A DNA stretch of 64,000 nucleotides from Clostridiales bacterium (lineage in GTDB: Bacteria; Bacillota; Clostridia; Oscillospirales; Oscillospiraceae): NCBI GenBank assembly GCA_004556205.1, contig SFIL01000001.1, forward strand, positions 1 to 64,000. The letters are read 5' to 3'. Under the pieces are notes generated by a model. That model searched no databases and had not been told where the DNA came from. It saw nothing but the letters and a program-made list of their open reading frames with translations. Shown here in pieces: positions 7,602-15,759 of this stretch; the first letter of the stretch is position 1; every line of letters starts with the position of its first letter. The position numbers and the translations under genes are program-made.

Positions 7602-8861
7602 ATGCGTACCATTTCTGAGCTTGCCCCTAATATTGAATATGTATCACGCTTCGACGAGGAGGTCGGTGCGCTGCTGGCCGGCGAGTTGCGCCGCCAAAGG
7701 CGCAACATTGAGCTGATCGCCTCGGAGAATATCGCGTCGGCTGCCGTCATTGCCTGCATGGGCACGGTGCTGACCAACAAATACGCCGAGGGCCTGCCCG
7801 CAAAGCGGTATTACGGCGGCTGTGAGGTCGTGGACGAGGTCGAGCGCCTTGCCATTGCCCGTGCAAAGCAGCTTTTCGGTGCGGAGTTCGTCAACGTCCA
7901 GCCGCATAGCGGCGCACAGGCGAATTTGGCGGTCTACGCCGCGCTCCTGCAGCCGGGCGACACGATCCTCGGCATGAGCCTTGCAAACGGCGGTCATCTG
8001 ACCCACGGCGCGCCTGCCAACCAGTCTGGCAAGGTCTACAACGCAATCTCCTACGGTGTCGATCCGCAGACGGGCAGGATCGACTATGACGAGGTCGCGC
8101 GTTTGGCAGAGCAGCACAAGCCGAAGCTGATCGTTGCCGGTGCGTCTGCCTATCCCCGGGCAATCGACTTTGCGAAATTCGCGGAGATCGCCCACGCCAA
8201 CGGCGCGCTTCTGATGGTTGATATGGCGCACATCGCGGGTCTTGTCGCCGGCGGCGCGCATATGAGCCCTGTGCCCTATGCAGACATTGTGACGACCACG
8301 ACGCACAAGACCCTGCGCGGCCCGCGCGGCGGCATCATCATGGGCAGGGAGGAGTTTGCGAAGAAGATCAACTCCGCCGTTTTCCCCGGCACGCAGGGCG
8401 GTCCCCTGATGCACGTCATCGCGGCGAAGGCGATCTGCTTCCAAGAGGCGATGCAGCCGGAGTTCTCCGACTACGCGCACCAAATTGTGAAAAATTCGCA
8501 GGCGCTGGCGGCGGCGCTGCTCGAAAAGGGCTTTGACCTCGTCTCGGGCGGCACGGACAATCACCTCATGCTTGCCGATCTGCGCCCCCTGCACATCACG
8601 GGCAAGGAGCTGCAGCGCCGTTTGGACGAAAACTACATTACCGTCAACAAAAATGCCATCCCGAACGACCCCGAAAAGCCCTTTGTCACGAGCGGCGTGC
8701 GCATCGGCACGCCTGCCGCGACCACCAGAGGCATGAAGGAGGACGATATGCGCGTGATCGCGCAGTGCATCTACGACACCGCCGTGGATTTCGAGGGCAC
8801 GCAGGAGAAGGTGCGCGCCGCCGTGGGCGAACTGACGAGCAAGTATCCGCTGTACGAATAA
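7602..8861 (+). CDS. glyA: serine hydroxymethyltransferase
   Basis: 419 aa, the usual length. A PLP-dependent fold-type I enzyme interconverting serine plus tetrahydrofolate and glycine plus methylene-THF. Visible hallmarks are [11 protein letters not shown] near the N-terminus, the [12 protein letters not shown] substrate loop, [13 protein letters not shown], and the PLP-lysine motif [14 protein letters not shown] near residue 230. GGAGGA precedes the ATG by 7 bp. It lies behind a tandem glycine riboswitch, which links expression to the cellular glycine level. Confidence 0.97.
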   Translation: MRTISELAPNIEYVSRFDEEVGALLAGELRRQRRNIELIASENIASAAVIACMGTVLTNKYAEGLPAKRYYGGCEVVDEVERLAIARAKQLFGAEFVNVQPHSGAQANLAVYAALLQPGDTILGMSLANGGHLTHGAPANQSGKVYNAISYGVDPQTGRIDYDEVARLAEQHKPKLIVAGASAYPRAIDFAKFAEIAHANGALLMVDMAHIAGLVAGGAHMSPVPYADIVTTTTHKTLRGPRGGIIMGREEFAKKINSAVFPGTQGGPLMHVIAAKAICFQEAMQPEFSDYAHQIVKNSQALAAALLEKGFDLVSGGTDNHLMLADLRPLHITGKELQRRLDENYITVNKNAIPNDPEKPFVTSGVRIGTPAATTRGMKEDDMRVIAQCIYDTAVDFEGTQEKVRAAVGELTSKYPLYE

Positions 8862-8869
8862 ATTTTCCA

Positions 8870-8898
8870 TTGCAAGCAGGTGAGATTCGTGATATGAT
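8870..8898 (+). promoter_or_regulatory. promoter of the PrsA-like lipoprotein gene
   Basis: TTGCAA (8870-8875), 17-bp spacer, TATGAT (8893-8898). It lies directly behind glyA, so the next gene has its own promoter. Confidence 0.7.
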
Positions 8899-8930
8899 GG
8901 GTGCATCAAACTTGCAAAAGGAGAATACCT

Positions 8931-10220
8931 GTGAAGAAAACATATAGATACATTGCACTGCTGCTCGTTGCGGTGATGCTGACAGCGATACTTGTCGGCT
9001 GTAAAAAGAACGAGCCGGCGGAGGCAGACGCCACGACGGAGCCAACCGACGAGACGAGCGCGGCGAATGAGCCGTCCGGCTACGGCAACAACACGGTTGC
9101 GGCACTTTCAAATTACACGGTCACGAGCGCCGTGCCGGATGATGCGGTCATGAGCGCAATTGTCGCCGTAGATGCGGAGGATCAACCGCTGCTCGACAAC
9201 GCTGCTCTGCAGATTTGCTACTGGATTGAATTCTACGGCTTTATGAGCAGCTACGGCTCTTATGCCAGCTACCTCGGACTTGACTATACACAGCCGCTGG
9301 CGGAGCAGAACTGCTCCGAGGATCGTACATGGGAGCAGTATTTCCTTGAGGCAGCGGCGCAGCATTTCAGCGAAAATTATGCGCTGGCGCAGGCGGCGTA
9401 CGCTAACGGCTATACTCTCACGGAGGAGGACAAAGCGACGATCGACGACATTGCCGCGCCTGACGGCAACTTTGCCGCCGAGGCAAAGGAAGCCGGCTAT
9501 GAGAGCACCGAGGCATATATCAAGGCCAATTTCGGCGACGGCGTGAGCGTAGAGGATTACCAAGAATATCTGCGGCTGTTCTATGCTGCGCTGGATCAAT
9601 ACAACCAAATTAAAGAGGAGCTTGCAGAGGAGCTGACGGATGCCGCAGTCGAGGCGTATTATGACGAAAACGCCGCTTCCTATGAGGAAAACCGCATTCT
9701 CAAGCAGAACAATGTCTCCGTACGGCACATTCTGATTGCGCCTGAGGGCGAGAAGGACACAACACTGAACGACTGGACCGAGGATCAGTGGACGGCAGCC
9801 GCGGCAAAGGCGGCTGAGGTCTACGCGCTTTGGGAGGAGGATCCGACCGAGGAGCACTTTGCCGCGCTTGCGACCGAATACACCGACGATACCGGCTCTG
9901 CGGAGAACGGCGGTCTGTATGAGGATTTCGCGACGAATAAGATGGTTGAGGAATTCAGCGACTGGTGCTTTGACCCTGCGCGTGCCGCAGGCGACACCGG
10001 CACCGTCAAAACACCCTTCGGCTATCATATCATTTATTTTATCGGGCAGACCGAGACACGCGCGTGGTTAGATACGGCGAAGACGGATATGACGAGCGCC
10101 CGCCTCACCGAGAAGGTTGAGGCACTGCGCGAGACGTATCCCGTGAAGTTTGACTATACGCTTGTGCGTGTGTTCGACATGGTAACGAAGATGCTGCAGG
10201 ACTCCACCCCACAGGGATAA
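8931..10220 (+). CDS. secreted PrsA/SurA-like peptidyl-prolyl isomerase lipoprotein
   Basis: 429 aa. The GTG start at 8931 is preferred: AAAGGAG lies 7 bp upstream, and it gives a typical lipoprotein signal (KKTYRYIALLLVAVMLTAILVGC, lipobox LVGC, lipidated Cys about residue 24). An acidic Thr/Glu linker follows, then a SurA_N-like helical region, then a parvulin rotamase domain from about residue 260 (VSVRHILIAPEG; TDDTGSAENGGLYEDF; TPFGYHIIYFIG). It probably folds exported proteins at the outer membrane face. Monocistronic, ending at a perfect hairpin shared with spoIID. Confidence 0.88.
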   Translation: MKKTYRYIALLLVAVMLTAILVGCKKNEPAEADATTEPTDETSAANEPSGYGNNTVAALSNYTVTSAVPDDAVMSAIVAVDAEDQPLLDNAALQICYWIEFYGFMSSYGSYASYLGLDYTQPLAEQNCSEDRTWEQYFLEAAAQHFSENYALAQAAYANGYTLTEEDKATIDDIAAPDGNFAAEAKEAGYESTEAYIKANFGDGVSVEDYQEYLRLFYAALDQYNQIKEELAEELTDAAVEAYYDENAASYEENRILKQNNVSVRHILIAPEGEKDTTLNDWTEDQWTAAAAKAAEVYALWEEDPTEEHFAALATEYTDDTGSAENGGLYEDFATNKMVEEFSDWCFDPARAAGDTGTVKTPFGYHIIYFIGQTETRAWLDTAKTDMTSARLTEKVEALRETYPVKFDYTLVRVFDMVTKMLQDSTPQG

Positions 10221-10231
10221 ATTTGCACATA

Positions 10232-11215
10232 TTATGATAAGTAACAAGGCTGCTCGGAAACGAGCAGCCTTGTTACGTTTGCGCCGGTATAATAATGTGT
10301 AAGAATTGCGGCAAAATCCTTGCCGTTCTCTGCCATCGCTTTCGCGCCGTACTGGCTCAGACCTACGCGATGCCCGAAGCCGTGTGTCGTCAGCATGATT
10401 TCATCCTCATCCGTTACGGAAACGGTAATATCGGTCGAGCGCAGGGAAAACAGCCGCCGAAGCTGCGTCCCGCTGACCGCCGTGCCGCCGATGAAAACCG
10501 TCTCGATGCCGCCGCCCTCCGTATAGCTGCAAGCGCCGAACCAGCCCTTTGGCTCGCCCGCAAGATTTGCTTCGGGATATGCCGCACAGAGTGTTTGCGC
10601 AAATTCCGCCGCGCTCAGCGTGACAGTCTCCTCATAGCGGGGCGCGTCCTCCTCGCCCGGGCTTTCGACCGAGCGCAGATAGGGGACATCCCCGCCCCAG
10701 ACGGCGACTGCTGCCTCCGTCCGCCCGCCGGAGCAGGAGAAGAAGGTTGCGTCGATCAGCGCGCCTTCATAGAGCATCACCAGCCCGTCCGTCTGCGTGA
10801 CTGCCTCCTCGGCGCGCGCAAGCTCCTCTGCCGGCGCGTCTGCGATAAAACCCTGACAGCACGCAGGGTCAGCGCAAATATCCGCCGCGTCGTGCTTGTG
10901 CGCCTGCGCCTGCCGCAGCGCAAAGGTGCGCGAGGCGATGACCTGCGCCTTGAGCGCCTCGGCAGGAAAATCCGTGGGCATCTCTGCCAAAAGCACGCCG
11001 ATCAGGTAGTCGCGCAAAGAAAGCTCCTGCACTGCCCCGTCAGTCAGCACGCGCAGGGTGACTGCCTCGTCAAACGGCGCAAGCGGCGGCTCCTCCAGCG
11101 GGACGGGTACGGACGGCGCGGGCTCGGATGGCTCGTCCGCCGTGCCGCCGAACAGTAAAACTCCGGCGGCACAGATGGAAATAACACATAAAATGACGAT
11201 CAGTAAGCGTTTCAT
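10232..11215 (-). CDS. spoIID: stage II sporulation protein D (SpoIID/LytB-domain lytic transglycosylase)
   Basis: 327 aa. Residues 4-24 form an N-terminal membrane anchor (LLIVILCVISICAAGVLLF), then a Pro/Glu linker, then the SpoIID domain. Conserved features are the EMPTDFPAEALKAQVIASRTFAL block with its catalytic Glu, the DAT-F-SCSGGRTE segment and the C-terminal HGFGHRVGLSQYGAKAMAENG signature. SpoIID cleaves glycan strands during engulfment. The start at 11215 follows AAGGAGG. The last codons run through the shared terminator hairpin. Confidence 0.92.
   Translation of the reverse strand: MKRLLIVILCVISICAAGVLLFGGTADEPSEPAPSVPVPLEEPPLAPFDEAVTLRVLTDGAVQELSLRDYLIGVLLAEMPTDFPAEALKAQVIASRTFALRQAQAHKHDAADICADPACCQGFIADAPAEELARAEEAVTQTDGLVMLYEGALIDATFFSCSGGRTEAAVAVWGGDVPYLRSVESPGEEDAPRYEETVTLSAAEFAQTLCAAYPEANLAGEPKGWFGACSYTEGGGIETVFIGGTAVSGTQLRRLFSLRSTDITVSVTDEDEIMLTTHGFGHRVGLSQYGAKAMAENGKDFAAILTHYYTGANVTRLLVSEQPCYLS
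10241..10276. terminator. perfect bidirectional hairpin inside the spoIID 3' coding end
   Basis: A perfect 16-bp stem GTAACAAGGCTGCTCG / CGAGCAGCCTTGTTAC with a GAAA loop. It serves the convergent prsA-like and spoIID genes, and the stem lies within the last 15 codons of spoIID. Confidence 0.8.
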
Positions 11216-11246
11216 AGCTTTCCTCCTTTGAATTCTGCCGTTTTCC

Positions 11247-11275
11247 TTGACGGATGGCGGCAGCTCTGATAAAAT
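11247..11275 (+). promoter_or_regulatory. promoter of the citrate synthase gene
   Basis: TTGACG (11247-11252), 17-bp spacer, TAAAAT (11270-11275), 29 bp before the ATG. It lies in the divergent gap with spoIID. Confidence 0.7.
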
Positions 11276-11303
11276 AAATAAAACTATCCGTTGAGGTGAT
11301 ACC

Positions 11304-12671
11304 ATGTCCGAGAACCGTTCCTCCGCGTCCATGACGGAGTTCCTTCACAATCTATGCACGGATTACAAAATTCATAACAGTCTGACCGAGGAGGCGCGCA
11401 CGAACAGCAGCATCAAGCGCGGCCTGCGCAACGACGACGGTACAGGCGTCATGGTCGGCTGCACAAAGGTCGGCAACGTCCTCGGCTACCGCCTCGTTGA
11501 CGGTGAGCGCGAGCCGATGGAGGGCAAGCTGTTCTATCGCGGCTACGAGCTGCGCGATTTGGTTGACGCCTATATCCGTGAGGAGCGCTTCGGCTTCTCT
11601 GAGGTAGCGTACCTCCTGCTTTTCGGACGCCTGCCGACGCGTGAGCATTACGAGATGTTCACGACGCTCCTGCACGACAACACCGCCCTGCCGGAGAACT
11701 TTACCGAGGATATGATTCTGAAAAATCCGAGCCACGATATTATGAACAAGCTCGGCCGCTCGGTCTTGGCGCTCTACTCCTGCGACCCCAATCCCGATGA
11801 TACGAGTCTCGAAAACATGATGCGCCAGTCGATCGAGCTGGTGGCGCGCTTCCCGGTCATTGCGGCGTATGCTTACGTTGTTAAGCGCCATTACTTCGAA
11901 AACGACAGCCTCTATCTGCACCGCCCGATGCCGATGCTCTCAATCGCGGAGAATTTTCTGCGCATGATACGTCCGGATAAGAGCTTTACGCACGAGGAGG
12001 CACGTCTGCTCGACCTGTGCCTCGTCTGCCATGCTGAGCACGGCGGCGGCAACAACTCGACGTTCTCCTGCCGCAGTGTCTCGTCCACGGGAACAGATAC
12101 CTATTCCGCCATCGCGGCAGCGGTCGGCTCTCTGAAGGGACCGAAGCACGGCGGCGCGAATCAGCGCGTCCTGCGCCAGTTTGAGGAGGTCAAGCAGAAT
12201 GTCCGCGACTGGAAGGATGAAGAAGAGGTCGCCGCTTTTGTCCGCCGCATTCTGCGCGGCGAGGTCAGCGACCACAGCGGGCTGGTTTACGGCATGGGAC
12301 ACGCGGTTTACACCCTCTCCGATCCGCGTACCGTCATCCTGAAGCGCAGCGCCCGTGTGTTGGCGGAGCAGAAGGGAATGATCGACGAGCTGGAGCTGAT
12401 GGAGACAATTGAACGCGTTACGCCGCAGGCGTTTGAGGAGATTACGGGCAAGGAAAAGGTCATGTGTGCGAACGTCGATATGTATTCGGGACTCATCTAT
12501 CGGATGCTGGATATCCCGACCGATCTGTTCACGCCGCTGTTCGCCGTTGCACGTATCACGGGCTGGTGTGCGCACCGTATGGAGGAGGTGCTGACCGGTG
12601 GCAGAATTTACCGTCCGGCATATAAGCCCCTGCTCCGCTATAAGGAGTATGTCCCGTTTGACGAGCGTTAA
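11304..12671 (+). CDS. gltA: citrate (Si)-synthase family protein
   Basis: 455 aa, slightly longer than the bacterial average because of about 55 extra N-terminal residues. Catalytic blocks are recognisable: LSARFPVIAAYAY-like region, HAEHGGGNNSTFSCR (His), SLKGPKHGGANQRV, and GMGHAVYTLSDPR (family GxGHxVYxxxDPR with catalytic His), with a late Asp after YSGLIYRML. It condenses acetyl-CoA with oxaloacetate, probably for glutamate synthesis via a partial TCA cycle. 2-Methylcitrate synthase cannot be excluded by sequence reading alone. Confidence 0.92.
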   Translation: MSENRSSASMTEFLHNLCTDYKIHNSLTEEARTNSSIKRGLRNDDGTGVMVGCTKVGNVLGYRLVDGEREPMEGKLFYRGYELRDLVDAYIREERFGFSEVAYLLLFGRLPTREHYEMFTTLLHDNTALPENFTEDMILKNPSHDIMNKLGRSVLALYSCDPNPDDTSLENMMRQSIELVARFPVIAAYAYVVKRHYFENDSLYLHRPMPMLSIAENFLRMIRPDKSFTHEEARLLDLCLVCHAEHGGGNNSTFSCRSVSSTGTDTYSAIAAAVGSLKGPKHGGANQRVLRQFEEVKQNVRDWKDEEEVAAFVRRILRGEVSDHSGLVYGMGHAVYTLSDPRTVILKRSARVLAEQKGMIDELELMETIERVTPQAFEEITGKEKVMCANVDMYSGLIYRMLDIPTDLFTPLFAVARITGWCAHRMEEVLTGGRIYRPAYKPLLRYKEYVPFDER

Positions 12672-12758
12672 ACTGGAATTTGATAAAAGCCCCACGCTTT
12701 TTATAGCACCGAATAACGCAGCGTGCGTTTGCACGATGCGAGTGTGCACAGTACACGG

Positions 12759-12789
12759 GATTCTTGATTGAATTCTTTAATCAAGAATC
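12759..12789. terminator. hairpin between gltA and rlmH
   Basis: Stem GATTCTTGATT / AATCAAGAATC (11 bp perfect) with a 9-nt loop. It has no clear T-run, so it may be a terminator of gltA or an mRNA structure upstream of rlmH. Confidence 0.4.
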
Positions 12790-12817
12790 AGTATTAAAAC
12801 AGGAAAAGAGGGCAGCT

Positions 12818-13300
12818 ATGTTTTCCGTCACCCTGCTGACTGTCGGCAAGCTGAAAGAAAAATTCTACCAAGCCGCCGTGGAGGAGTATGCCAAGCGTCT
12901 CGGTGCGTACTGCAGCTTCCGGCTCATGGAGCTGCCTGAGACGCGTCTGCCCGAGGCGCCGAACCAAACGGAGATTGCAGCGGGACTCGCAAGGGAGGCG
13001 GCGCTCATCCGCGCGAATCTTCCGAAAAACGCGTGGTTCTGCGTGCTGACGCCCGAGGGGAAGGAACTGTCCTCCGAGGCGCTCGCGGAAAAGCTGCAAA
13101 GCATTAAGCTGGAGGGCAGAAGCGCGGCGTGCTTTTTGATCGGCTCGTCCTTCGGCATCGACCCGAGCATCAAGCAGCTTGCGGATTTTCGCCTGTCCTT
13201 TGGGCCGATGACCTTCCCGCATCATCTGATGCGCGTGATGGCGCTCGAGCAGCTCTATCGCGCCGAGACGATCCAAGCCGGCACAAGGTATCATAAATGA
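12818..13300 (+). CDS. rlmH: 23S rRNA pseudouridine-1915 N3-methyltransferase
   Basis: 160 aa, the family length. A SPOUT-fold methyltransferase: MFSVTLLTVGKLKEKFY at the start, a trefoil-knot SAM site FLIGSSFGIDPS around residue 110, and the C-terminal MTFPHHLMRVMALEQLYRA-x-YHK signature. It acts on helix 69 of 23S rRNA. The start at 12818 follows AAAAGAGGGCAGCT; the longer frame would add 18 residues not found in the family. Confidence 0.95.
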   Translation: MFSVTLLTVGKLKEKFYQAAVEEYAKRLGAYCSFRLMELPETRLPEAPNQTEIAAGLAREAALIRANLPKNAWFCVLTPEGKELSSEALAEKLQSIKLEGRSAACFLIGSSFGIDPSIKQLADFRLSFGPMTFPHHLMRVMALEQLYRAETIQAGTRYHK

Positions 13301-13309
13301 CCTGCGCCT

Positions 13310-13346
13310 TGCGTACGGGCGGACGTCCTTGTCCGCCTGCGCAGGC
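13310..13346. repeat. GGGCGGAC inverted repeat
   Basis: ACGGGCGGACGTCCTTGTCCGCCTGCGC downstream of rlmH: arms GGCGGAC / GTCCGCC, of the same type as the repeats near 1978 and 60872. Confidence 0.45.
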
Positions 13347-13425
13347 GCTTTTTGCGGTGTACGGAAATGACTGCGCCGTACAGACTGATTTTTTGAAAAA
13401 ATCCCGCAAGATTCAAAAAAAAAGA

Positions 13426-13454
13426 TTGACAAGCACGGCGCGGTGTGGTATATT
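13426..13454 (+). promoter_or_regulatory. promoter of tRNA-Leu
   Basis: TTGACA (13426-13431), 17-bp spacer, TATATT (13449-13454), 25 bp before the tRNA. Confidence 0.8.
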
Positions 13455-13478
13455 ATCTGAGCAATTGAAATTCAATAT

Positions 13479-13566
13479 GCGCGAGTGGTGGAATTGGCAG
13501 ACTCGCTAGATTCAGGTTCTAGTGTCCACTCCGGACGTGCGGGTTCAACTCCCGCCTCGCGCACCA
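13479..13566 (+). tRNA. tRNA-Leu (anticodon CAG)
   Basis: 88 nt including an encoded CCA. The acceptor stem is GCGCGAG/CTCGCGC, the anticodon stem CTAGA/TCTAG encloses TTCAGGT (anticodon CAG, reads CUG), there is a long class II variable arm (TGTCCACTCCGGACG), and the T-loop is GGTTCAACTCC. Confidence 0.97.
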
Positions 13567-13573
13567 AAACGGG

Positions 13574-13610
13574 ATCCCTTGAAACTACTGCGTTTCAAGG
13601 GATTTTCCTT
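13574..13610 (+). terminator. terminator of tRNA-Leu
   Basis: Perfect 12-bp stem ATCCCTTGAAAC / GTTTCAAGGGAT followed by TTTTCCTTT. Confidence 0.85.
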
Positions 13611-13771
13611 TATTTTCAATGGTTTGAGCGAAATTATCGAGTGCAAAATATTGCATTCGTTTTGCGTCATTTTGCAATTTTACTGTATAAGTTCGCAAAA
13701 AATTGCCGACGCGATTGACGACAAAATCTATAAACTGTTTGACAGACAGCGCAGTAGCTGCCGAAGATAAC

Positions 13772-13803
13772 AAAAGGGGCTGCCTCTTAGTGAGACAGTC
13801 CCA
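13772..13803 (-). terminator. terminator of the sufCB pair
   Basis: On the minus strand, GGGACTGTCTC-ACTAA-GAGGCAGCCCC followed by TTTT. It lies 28 bp beyond the stop of the SufB-like gene. Confidence 0.75.
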
Positions 13804-13831
13804 TCGGTTTTTCAGCGCTATTCCGGAAAAA

Positions 13832-14755
13832 TCAGCGCAAAAAGCCCTCTAAAATTTTCTGCTCTGCTTCCTCTGCAGTCAGACCGAGGGTCATCAGCTT
13901 TAGGATCTGTTCGCCCGCGATTCTGCCGATCGCCGCCTCATGAATGAGACTGGCGTCAACATGGTTGCAGGTGATCTCCGGGATCGCGCGCACCTTCGCC
14001 TTGCCCATGATGATGGCGTCGCACTGGACATGACCGAAGCACTTTGCGTCACCCTCGACGCGCGGATAGAAAATCTGTGACGACGCCTCCTGCGCGACCG
14101 AGCGGGAGACGACCTGCGCCTTGCTGTCCACGCCGCGCAGAAAGACATCCATCTCGCTCACGGCGTGCTGATCCGCGTGGGTCAGTAGGTTTTCGCGGAT
14201 GATAATTTCACTGTTCGCACCCTGACACTCCGCCTTCGTGTAGCGCTTGGTGTCGTCCACACCGCGAATTTGACTCGTTTCAAGCGTAACCGACGCGCCC
14301 TCTTCTAAATAAAGGATCGTCTGCGGATTGAGGATGCGCTTTCCACCGCCCTCGCCCTCGCCGTAGTGTTTTTCAATGTATTTCACGCGGGCGTTCTTGC
14401 CGACATAGAAGGTGTGAATGCCGTCGTGCTCACTGTCACAGTCGCCGCAGTTGTGGATGCCGCAGCCCGCGACGATGGTCACGTCCGCACCCTCGCCGAC
14501 AAAAAAGTCGTTATACACCATGTCATGAAAGCCCGATTTTGTCAGCACGACGGGAATATGCACGGACTCGTGCTTCGTAAAGGGCGCAATGCGGATATCA
14601 ATGCCGTCCTTGTCGGTCTTGGACTCAATGACGATATGCTCCGTGTTGCGGCGGAACGCCTTCTCTCCGTCGGAACGGATGTTGACCGCGCCCTCGCCCG
14701 TGCCCTTCATGTCCGCAACGATGGAGAGAATTTTTTCCTGTATCTCGTTCAGCAT
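13832..14755 (-). CDS. SufB/SufD-family Fe-S cluster scaffold (short, SmsB-like)
   Basis: 307 aa, much shorter than canonical SufB (about 470 aa). It has the right-handed beta-helix core of the SufBD family, the GCGIHNCGDCDSEHDGIHTF segment rich in Cys/His, and the C-terminal HEAAIGRI-EQ-L-LGL block that contacts SufC. With the adjacent SufC ATPase it forms a two-gene system without sufS, sufU or sufD. This matches the 'SUF-like minimal system' described for anaerobes. Its 5' end overlaps the sufC 3' end by 7 bp. Confidence 0.85.
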   Translation of the reverse strand: MLNEIQEKILSIVADMKGTGEGAVNIRSDGEKAFRRNTEHIVIESKTDKDGIDIRIAPFTKHESVHIPVVLTKSGFHDMVYNDFFVGEGADVTIVAGCGIHNCGDCDSEHDGIHTFYVGKNARVKYIEKHYGEGEGGGKRILNPQTILYLEEGASVTLETSQIRGVDDTKRYTKAECQGANSEIIIRENLLTHADQHAVSEMDVFLRGVDSKAQVVSRSVAQEASSQIFYPRVEGDAKCFGHVQCDAIIMGKAKVRAIPEITCNHVDASLIHEAAIGRIAGEQILKLMTLGLTAEEAEQKILEGFLR

Positions 14756-15483
14756 TTGCCGTTCACCTCCAACAAGTTACAGCCCGCAACGGTGTCCGCC
14801 ATGATGCGCGGGTAGATTTCCTCGACACTGCCGCGCGCGCTGACGACGCCGTTTGCAACCAAAACGATTTCATCGGCAAGGCGGATGATGCGCTCCTGAT
14901 GGGAGATGATGAGGATGGTTGCTTCTTTTTTGTCGTGAATTTCGCGGAAGGTGTCGGTCAGCCGCGCGAACGACCACAGATCAATGCCTGCCTCCGGCTC
15001 ATCGAAGATCATCAGACCGCTTTTGCGCGCAAGGACGGTGGCGATCTCAATGCGCTTGACCTCGCCGCCGGAAAGGGAAGTATCCACATCGCGGTCGATA
15101 TAGTCGCGGGCGCACAGACCGACCTTGGTCAGATAGGAGCAGGCGTCGTCGTGGCTCATTTTTTTGCCGGCGGCAACATCCAAAAGGTCGCGCACCTTCA
15201 TACCCTTAAAACGCGGCGGCTGCTGGAAGCCGTAGGAGATGCCGCGGCGGGCACGATCGGTCACAGAGAGATTGGTAATATCCTCGCCGTTCCAAAAAAT
15301 CTGCCCCGAGGTTGCGGGATTGATGCCCATAATAGCGCGGGCAAGGCTGGTCTTTCCGCCGCCGTTGGGTCCGGTGACAACAACAAATTTTTTGTCCTCC
15401 ACGGTCAGGGAGATGTCGCGCAGAATGTCGATTCCGCCCGTCTCCCCCTCGACATGGTAGGAGAGATGTTTGATTTCAAGCAT
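14749..15483 (-). CDS. sufC: Fe-S assembly ATPase SufC (SmsC-like)
   Basis: 244-aa ABC-type ATPase of the SufC family: Walker A GPNGGGKTS (residues 39-47), Q-loop GFQQPPRFKG, signature LSGGEVKRIE, Walker B LMIFDEPEAGIDL, switch His in ISHQERI. It energises cluster assembly on the neighbouring SufB-like scaffold. First gene of the pair. Confidence 0.92.
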   Translation of the reverse strand: MLEIKHLSYHVEGETGGIDILRDISLTVEDKKFVVVTGPNGGGKTSLARAIMGINPATSGQIFWNGEDITNLSVTDRARRGISYGFQQPPRFKGMKVRDLLDVAAGKKMSHDDACSYLTKVGLCARDYIDRDVDTSLSGGEVKRIEIATVLARKSGLMIFDEPEAGIDLWSFARLTDTFREIHDKKEATILIISHQERIIRLADEIVLVANGVVSARGSVEEIYPRIMADTVAGCNLLEVNGKC

Positions 15484-15639
15484 ATTCGGTTCCTCTTGTT
15501 CTCGGACGCAATGTCCACAAATTGTCTACGCTAAAATATAGCATATTTTTCCCGCAGATTCAATATTTATCACGGTCAAAGACGGAGAAAGGGGCGATAA
15601 AAAAGCAGCTGTGTCATGCTGAACGCGAAGAATCTCGTG

Positions 15640-15686
15640 CCAAACACCAATGAAAATGTGCTTTGCAGATTTTCATTGGTGTTTGG
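15640..15686. terminator. long perfect hairpin between sufC and wecB
   Basis: 18-bp arms CCAAACACCAATGAAAAT / ATTTTCATTGGTGTTTGG around an 11-nt loop. It lies in the 276-bp gap, which otherwise holds the sufC promoter region and a second hairpin. Confidence 0.5.
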
Positions 15687-15727
15687 TATAACACCCTTTG
15701 ACGGATCGCTCGCGTTTTCGAAAAAGG

Positions 15728-15756
15728 AAAACACCCTCTGCTTCGGAGGGTGTTTT
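15728..15756 (-). terminator. terminator of the trpS-tagO-wecB unit
   Basis: AAAACACCCTC / GAGGGTGTTTT stem with a 7-nt loop, ending just past the wecB stop. T-runs occur on both strands. Confidence 0.75.
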
Positions 15757-15759
15757 CTG

